A stretch of 64,000 nt of DNA, taken from Streptomyces sp. ISL-98 (GTDB lineage: Bacteria; Actinomycetota; Actinomycetes; Streptomycetales; Streptomycetaceae). The position numbers were made by a program, and so were the translations under genes. This document shows positions 60,856 through 64,000 of this stretch, one piece after another. Below the pieces are notes generated by a model. The model was not told the origin of the DNA. It searched no databases and worked only from the letters and a program-made list of their open reading frames with translations. Numbering within the stretch: the first letter of the stretch is position 1; every line of letters starts with the position of its first letter. The stretch is taken from the NCBI RefSeq assembly GCF_018614055.1, contig NZ_JAGGPB010000014.1, positions 124,001 to 188,000 of the forward strand. Direction: 5' to 3'.

Positions 60856-62471
60856 GCCCGCCCTCGATTCCCACCGTCGGTGTCGTTCAGGTCGGCCCGG
60901 CTGACGGCGGCAACCGTCTGCGGGTCGAGGTCGAAGAGTTCGCGCAGCGCGTCCGCGTACCCGGCGCCGCCGGGCTCGCTCGCGAGCTGCTTGACCCGCA
61001 CGGTGGGCGCGTGCAGGAGCTTGTCGACGACGCGGCGCACGGTCTGCGTGATCTCGGCGCGCTGCTTGTCGTCCAGTCCGGGAAGCCGGCCTTCGAGCCG
61101 GGCGACCTCGTTCGTCACCACGTCGGCGGCCATGCTGCGCAGGGCCACGACCGTGGGCGTGATCTGCGCGGCGCGCTGGGCCGCCCCGAAGGCCGCGACC
61201 TCGTCGGACACGATGGTCCGCACCTGGTCCACATCGGCGGCCATCGGCGCGTCGGCGGAAGCGTCGGCCAGCGACTCGATGTCCACGAGCCGTACGCCGT
61301 CGAGCCGGTGCACGCCGCCGTCGATGTCCCGCGGCATGGCGAGGTCGAGCAGCGCGAGCCGGGTGGGCCCACGACGGGGTACGCCGCCCTGCTCGCGCAC
61401 GCGGCCCTGCATGACGGCGGTGCCGTTGTCGGCCCAGGCGCCGTGCAGTTCGAGCGAACCGGCGTCGGTGCTCTGCCGGGCCTGCGGCACGGCGGCGGCA
61501 GAACCGGCCTCGGCCAGGGCCTCGGCGTCGAGCGGGCAGCCGGGCGCCACATCGGCGCCAGCCGACGCGCCCGCACCATGAGCCACCGGCGTCTCCGCAC
61601 GATCACGGTCCCGCGCGAGCTGCTCCCGCGGCACATCGAGCGACACGCCGAGCGCCGTCGCGACGCTCTCGGCCGTCAGGACGAGACCGGTCGCACCGGT
61701 GCAGGACACGGCGATGTCGACTCGTGTCAGCTCCCGTGCCACATCAGCCATCGGAACCGCACGCGCCACGCCGCCGGACTCCGTGAGGATCTCCGCCAGC
61801 CGCTCGGCCCGCGCCTGAGTGCGGTTGGCGATGACAACCTCGGCCACTCCGGTACGTACGAGCGTCGCCGCGGCCAGCGAGGACATCGAGCCCGCGCCGA
61901 TCACTAGCGCCCGCTTGCCCGCCGCCCACTCGGCGACCGGCTCACCGGCCGCGAACTGCTCAAGACCGAAGGTGACGAGCGACTGCCCGGCCCGGTCGAT
62001 GCCGGTCTCGGAGTGCGCCCGCTTGCCGACGCGCAGCGCCTGCTGGAAGAGGTCGTTGAGGAGCCGGCCCGCGGTGTGGAGCTCCTGCCCCAGCGCGAGC
62101 GCGTCCTTGATCTGGCCGAGGATCTGGCCCTCGCCGACGACCATCGAATCCAGCCCGCACGCCACCGAGAAGAGGTGGTGGACGGCCCGGTCCTCGTAGT
62201 GCACGTAGAGATACGGAGTGAGCTCTTCGAGCCCGACGCCGCTGTGCTGCGCGAGCAGCGTGGACAGCTCGGCGACACCGGCGTGGAACTTGTCCACGTC
62301 GGCGTACAGCTCGATGCGGTTGCACGTCGCGAGTACGGCGGCCTCGACCGCCGGCTCCGAGGCGAGCGTGTCCTGGAGGAGCTTGCCCTGCGTATCGGCA
62401 GCCAGCGACGCCCGCTCCAGCACACTGACCGGAGCGCTGCGGTGGCTCAGCCCGACAACCAGAAGACTCAT
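60852..62471 (-). CDS. hemA: Glutamyl-tRNA reductase
   Basis: Reduces glutamyl-tRNA to glutamate-1-semialdehyde, the first step of C5 haem synthesis. It has 539 residues, longer than the usual about 430. Catalytic Cys is in AVLATCNRIELYA (about residue 50), NADPH motif VIGAGSMSSLAA, and C-terminal dimerisation helix. An Ala/Gly-rich insertion of about 80-90 residues sits between the NADPH and dimer domains (about 285-370). ATG 62471 overlaps the rex stop. Confidence 0.94.
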   Translation of the reverse strand: MSLLVVGLSHRSAPVSVLERASLAADTQGKLLQDTLASEPAVEAAVLATCNRIELYADVDKFHAGVAELSTLLAQHSGVGLEELTPYLYVHYEDRAVHHLFSVACGLDSMVVGEGQILGQIKDALALGQELHTAGRLLNDLFQQALRVGKRAHSETGIDRAGQSLVTFGLEQFAAGEPVAEWAAGKRALVIGAGSMSSLAAATLVRTGVAEVVIANRTQARAERLAEILTESGGVARAVPMADVARELTRVDIAVSCTGATGLVLTAESVATALGVSLDVPREQLARDRDRAETPVAHGAGASAGADVAPGCPLDAEALAEAGSAAAVPQARQSTDAGSLELHGAWADNGTAVMQGRVREQGGVPRRGPTRLALLDLAMPRDIDGGVHRLDGVRLVDIESLADASADAPMAADVDQVRTIVSDEVAAFGAAQRAAQITPTVVALRSMAADVVTNEVARLEGRLPGLDDKQRAEITQTVRRVVDKLLHAPTVRVKQLASEPGGAGYADALRELFDLDPQTVAAVSRADLNDTDGGNRGRA

Positions 62472-63235
62472 GCCGGCATCACGGCGGGGACGTCCCCGTC
62501 GGGTCCCTTCCGGCTCGCGGCCGAACCGCCGCGCATGGCGGGCGGCGTGCCCGCCGCCTCGGCCGCGGCTTCCTCGCCGGCCTTGCGCTGCTCGTGGAAG
62601 GCGAGGATCTGGAGCTCGATGGACAGGTCCACCTTGCGCACGTCGACACCGTCCGGCACGGACAGCACGGTGGGCGCGAAGTTCAGGATCGAGGTCACAC
62701 CGGCGGCGATGAGCCGCTCGCTGACCTGCTGGGCGGCGCCGGCCGGGGTCGCGATGACGCCGATGGAGACGCCGTTCTCCTCGATGATCTTTTCGAGATC
62801 GTCGGTGTGCTGCACCGGCATCCCGGCGACCGGCTTCCCGGCCAGCGCGGGGTCGGCGTCGAGCAGCGCGGCGACACGGAAACCACGGGAGGCGAAGCCG
62901 CCGTAGTTGGCGAGCGCGGCGCCGAGGTTACCGATACCGACGATGACAACCGGCCAGTCCTGAGTGAGGCCCAGCTCACGGGAGATCTGGTACACGAGGT
63001 ACTCGACGTCGTACCCGACCCCACGCGTCCCGTAGGACCCGAGGTACGAGAAGTCCTTGCGCAGCTTCGCGGAGTTGACCCCCGCGGCGGCCGCGAGCTC
63101 CTCGGAGGAGACCGTGGGTACCGAGCGCTCGGAGAGCGCGGTCAGGGCGCGCAGATACAGCGGAAGGCGGGCGACGGTGGCCTCGGGAATGCCTCGGCTA
63201 CGGGTCGCCGGTCGGTGTGTTCGGCCAGTTGCCAC
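62468..63235 (-). CDS. rex: Redox-sensing transcriptional repressor Rex
   Basis: A 255-residue Rex: it represses respiratory and fermentative genes at low NADH/NAD+ and releases DNA when NADH rises. The winged helix is about residues 15-85 (SSEELAAAAGVNSAKLRKDFSYLG in pieces) and the Rossmann motif is GIGNLGAALANY. The C-terminus is Ala/Pro-rich. The start is GTG at 63235 with the Rex operator about 75 nt upstream, indicating autorepression of the rex-hemACD operon. Its stop overlaps the hemA start. Confidence 0.95.
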   Translation of the reverse strand: MATGRTHRPATRSRGIPEATVARLPLYLRALTALSERSVPTVSSEELAAAAGVNSAKLRKDFSYLGSYGTRGVGYDVEYLVYQISRELGLTQDWPVVIVGIGNLGAALANYGGFASRGFRVAALLDADPALAGKPVAGMPVQHTDDLEKIIEENGVSIGVIATPAGAAQQVSERLIAAGVTSILNFAPTVLSVPDGVDVRKVDLSIELQILAFHEQRKAGEEAAAEAAGTPPAMRGGSAASRKGPDGDVPAVMPA

Positions 63236-63310
63236 GGTGCTCCTGCGGGATGAGCGGGGCTGCAGGCGGCCGTATGTCCCAGGACCGCCCCGTCGCAAGC
63301 AGGCTATGCC

Positions 63311-63330
63311 TTTGTGAACGCGTGCACAAA
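63311..63330 (-). promoter_or_regulatory. Rex operator (ROP)
   Basis: TTTGTGAACGCGTGCACAAA is a near-perfect palindrome matching the Rex site TGTGAACGCGTTCACA-type consensus. It lies upstream of rex, so the operon should be autoregulated by NADH/NAD+, as known in S. coelicolor. Confidence 0.85.
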
Positions 63331-63356
63331 GATAGTGTCCGTTTTGTCCGTGCAAA

Positions 63357-63370
63357 GTGACCGGGGTCAC
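63357..63370. promoter_or_regulatory. Candidate Crp-type site upstream of rex
   Basis: GTGACC-GG-GGTCAC is a perfect palindrome that contains GTGA-N6-TCAC, one base short of the actinobacterial cAMP receptor consensus at each end. It lies 27 nt upstream of the Rex operator. Confidence 0.4.
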
Positions 63371-63507
63371 GCACACCGGCCGCTCAATCCTGGAACCTCG
63401 GACCGCGCGGGCTCGTTGAAAACCCGAAGGGGGCAAAACCGTACACACTCCTCACGACCACGCCCCCGAGACCGCCCAAATCGCCCATGATGGTAGCTGT
63501 CTTTCGG

Positions 63508-63783
63508 TCAGCCACCCAGCTCCTTGCGCAGCCTCCCCGCGTCCACGCGCCAGAAGGTGTGCTGCTCGCCGTCGACCAGGACGACCGGGATCTGCTCCCA
63601 GTAAGCCCGGTTCAACGCCTCGTCCTGCGTGATGTCCTTCTCCTCCCAGGGCACCCCGAGCTCCCCGCACACCGCACTGACCACTTCCCGCGCGTCGTCA
63701 CAGAGGTGACAGCCGGGCTTGCCGACCAGCGTGACCAACCGCTCGCCGGGCTTCCGCTTAGTACGTCGCAGCAAGGGACTCAT
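63508..63783 (-). CDS. Glutaredoxin-like (DUF836) protein
   Basis: A 91-residue thioredoxin-fold protein. The redox motif is GKPGCHLCDDA (Cys-x2-Cys near residues 25-28), and the cis-proline lies in QIPVVLVDGEQ. It belongs to the short glutaredoxin-like DUF836 group and probably reduces disulphides. The ATG at 63783 is the natural start; upstream starts add unlikely residues. It lies upstream of rex in the same orientation, 273 nt away with the Rex operator between, so it is a separate unit. Confidence 0.9.
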   Translation of the reverse strand: MSPLLRRTKRKPGERLVTLVGKPGCHLCDDAREVVSAVCGELGVPWEEKDITQDEALNRAYWEQIPVVLVDGEQHTFWRVDAGRLRKELGG

Positions 63784-63907
63784 CCCGCCATTGTGGCCCC
63801 GTACGGCCATGCCCCCTTCGCCCGTGTAACACCGGCGTCCCTGAGAGTTCACGCCACCGCATCCCGGCGTGTCGGGAAGTACCGAACAAACTGGCTATGC
63901 TCACGAC

Positions 63908-64000
63908 ATGGCCGCACTGGGATGGCTCAGCCCCCGTAGGCGCTCCGCGACTGCCCGGAGCGTGCTGGCGGGAGAGGCAGCAGCCGAGGCAGCACGCAAA
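63908..64000 (+). CDS. Partial gene at right edge, probably HAD-IB hydrolase
   Basis: Thirty-one codons are visible: MAALGWLSPRRRSATARSV and an Ala/Glu-rich continuation to the window edge. The start resembles HAD-family hydrolases found beside rex in streptomycetes, from recalled gene order, not motif evidence; the HAD signature would lie outside the window. No ribosome binding site; TATGCT (63895-63900) ends 7 nt before ATG, so the mRNA may be leaderless. Confidence 0.5.
   Translation, partial: MAALGWLSPRRRSATARSVLAGEAAAEAARK

Noticed and set aside
63452..63670. Minus-strand frame of 72 codons overlapping the glutaredoxin gene end
   Set aside because: It is out of frame with the CxxC-containing protein and has no family similarity or ribosome binding site.

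Overview
This 64 kb window is very GC-rich and reads as an ordinary chromosomal segment of a Streptomyces-type actinomycete. Supporting this are a WhiJ-like XRE/DUF397/HATPase module, a SARP regulator, DUF3558 lipoproteins, class I LysRS, the rex-hemACD operon, the futalosine menaquinone pathway, and many GTG starts with GGAGG-type ribosome binding sites. I found no insertion sequence, prophage, CRISPR array, rRNA or tRNA gene. About 70 genes are called, including a 35-residue leader peptide and a 58-residue DUF397 protein that are easily missed. Layout: 0-8 kb, minus strand, menaquinone genes (menG, mqnC, mqnA) with glutaminase and a membrane Ser/Thr kinase. 8-11.6 kb, a cold-shock gene with a structured leader, an acyl-CoA ligase and an AraC regulator. 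11.4-15 kb, a four-gene frdABCD quinol:fumarate reductase operon. 15-19.3 kb, a secreted lipase, a TetR regulator, and a dicarboxylate/amino-acid symporter preceded by a cysteine-containing leader peptide. 19.3-25.5 kb, a frameshifted udgX, mqnE, an Lrp regulator, ubiX, mqnP and a ubiD-type decarboxylase. 26.5-30.1 kb, a membrane-anchored periplasmic-binding-like protein translationally coupled to a STAND-like NTPase; this is the least explained system in the window. 30.2-38.4 kb, cytosine deaminase, the System II cytochrome c maturation set (ccdA, tlpA/resA, resB, ccsB), a deacetylase lipoprotein, a histidine phosphatase and hemL. 38.4-48.7 kb, small regulators and accessory genes, a divergent pair of nearly identical secreted proteins, rtcB, two DUF3558 lipoproteins and a DUF2637 protein. 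48.9-52.7 kb, divergent lysS and argS. 52.7-57 kb, DUF1876, a frameshifted imine-reductase-like gene, the WhiJ-like module, a SARP and a protease inhibitor. 57-64 kb, hemB, then hemD/cobA, hemC, hemA and rex (all overlapping by 4 nt) under a clear Rex operator, a glutaredoxin and the start of a further gene. The unifying theme is electron transport: menaquinone supply, a menaquinol-linked fumarate reductase, cytochrome c assembly, tetrapyrrole synthesis from glutamyl-tRNA, and a NADH/NAD+ sensor. Two genes (udgX and the imine-reductase homologue) are each broken by one extra base in a short homopolymer, so sequencing error must be excluded before either is called a real pseudogene.
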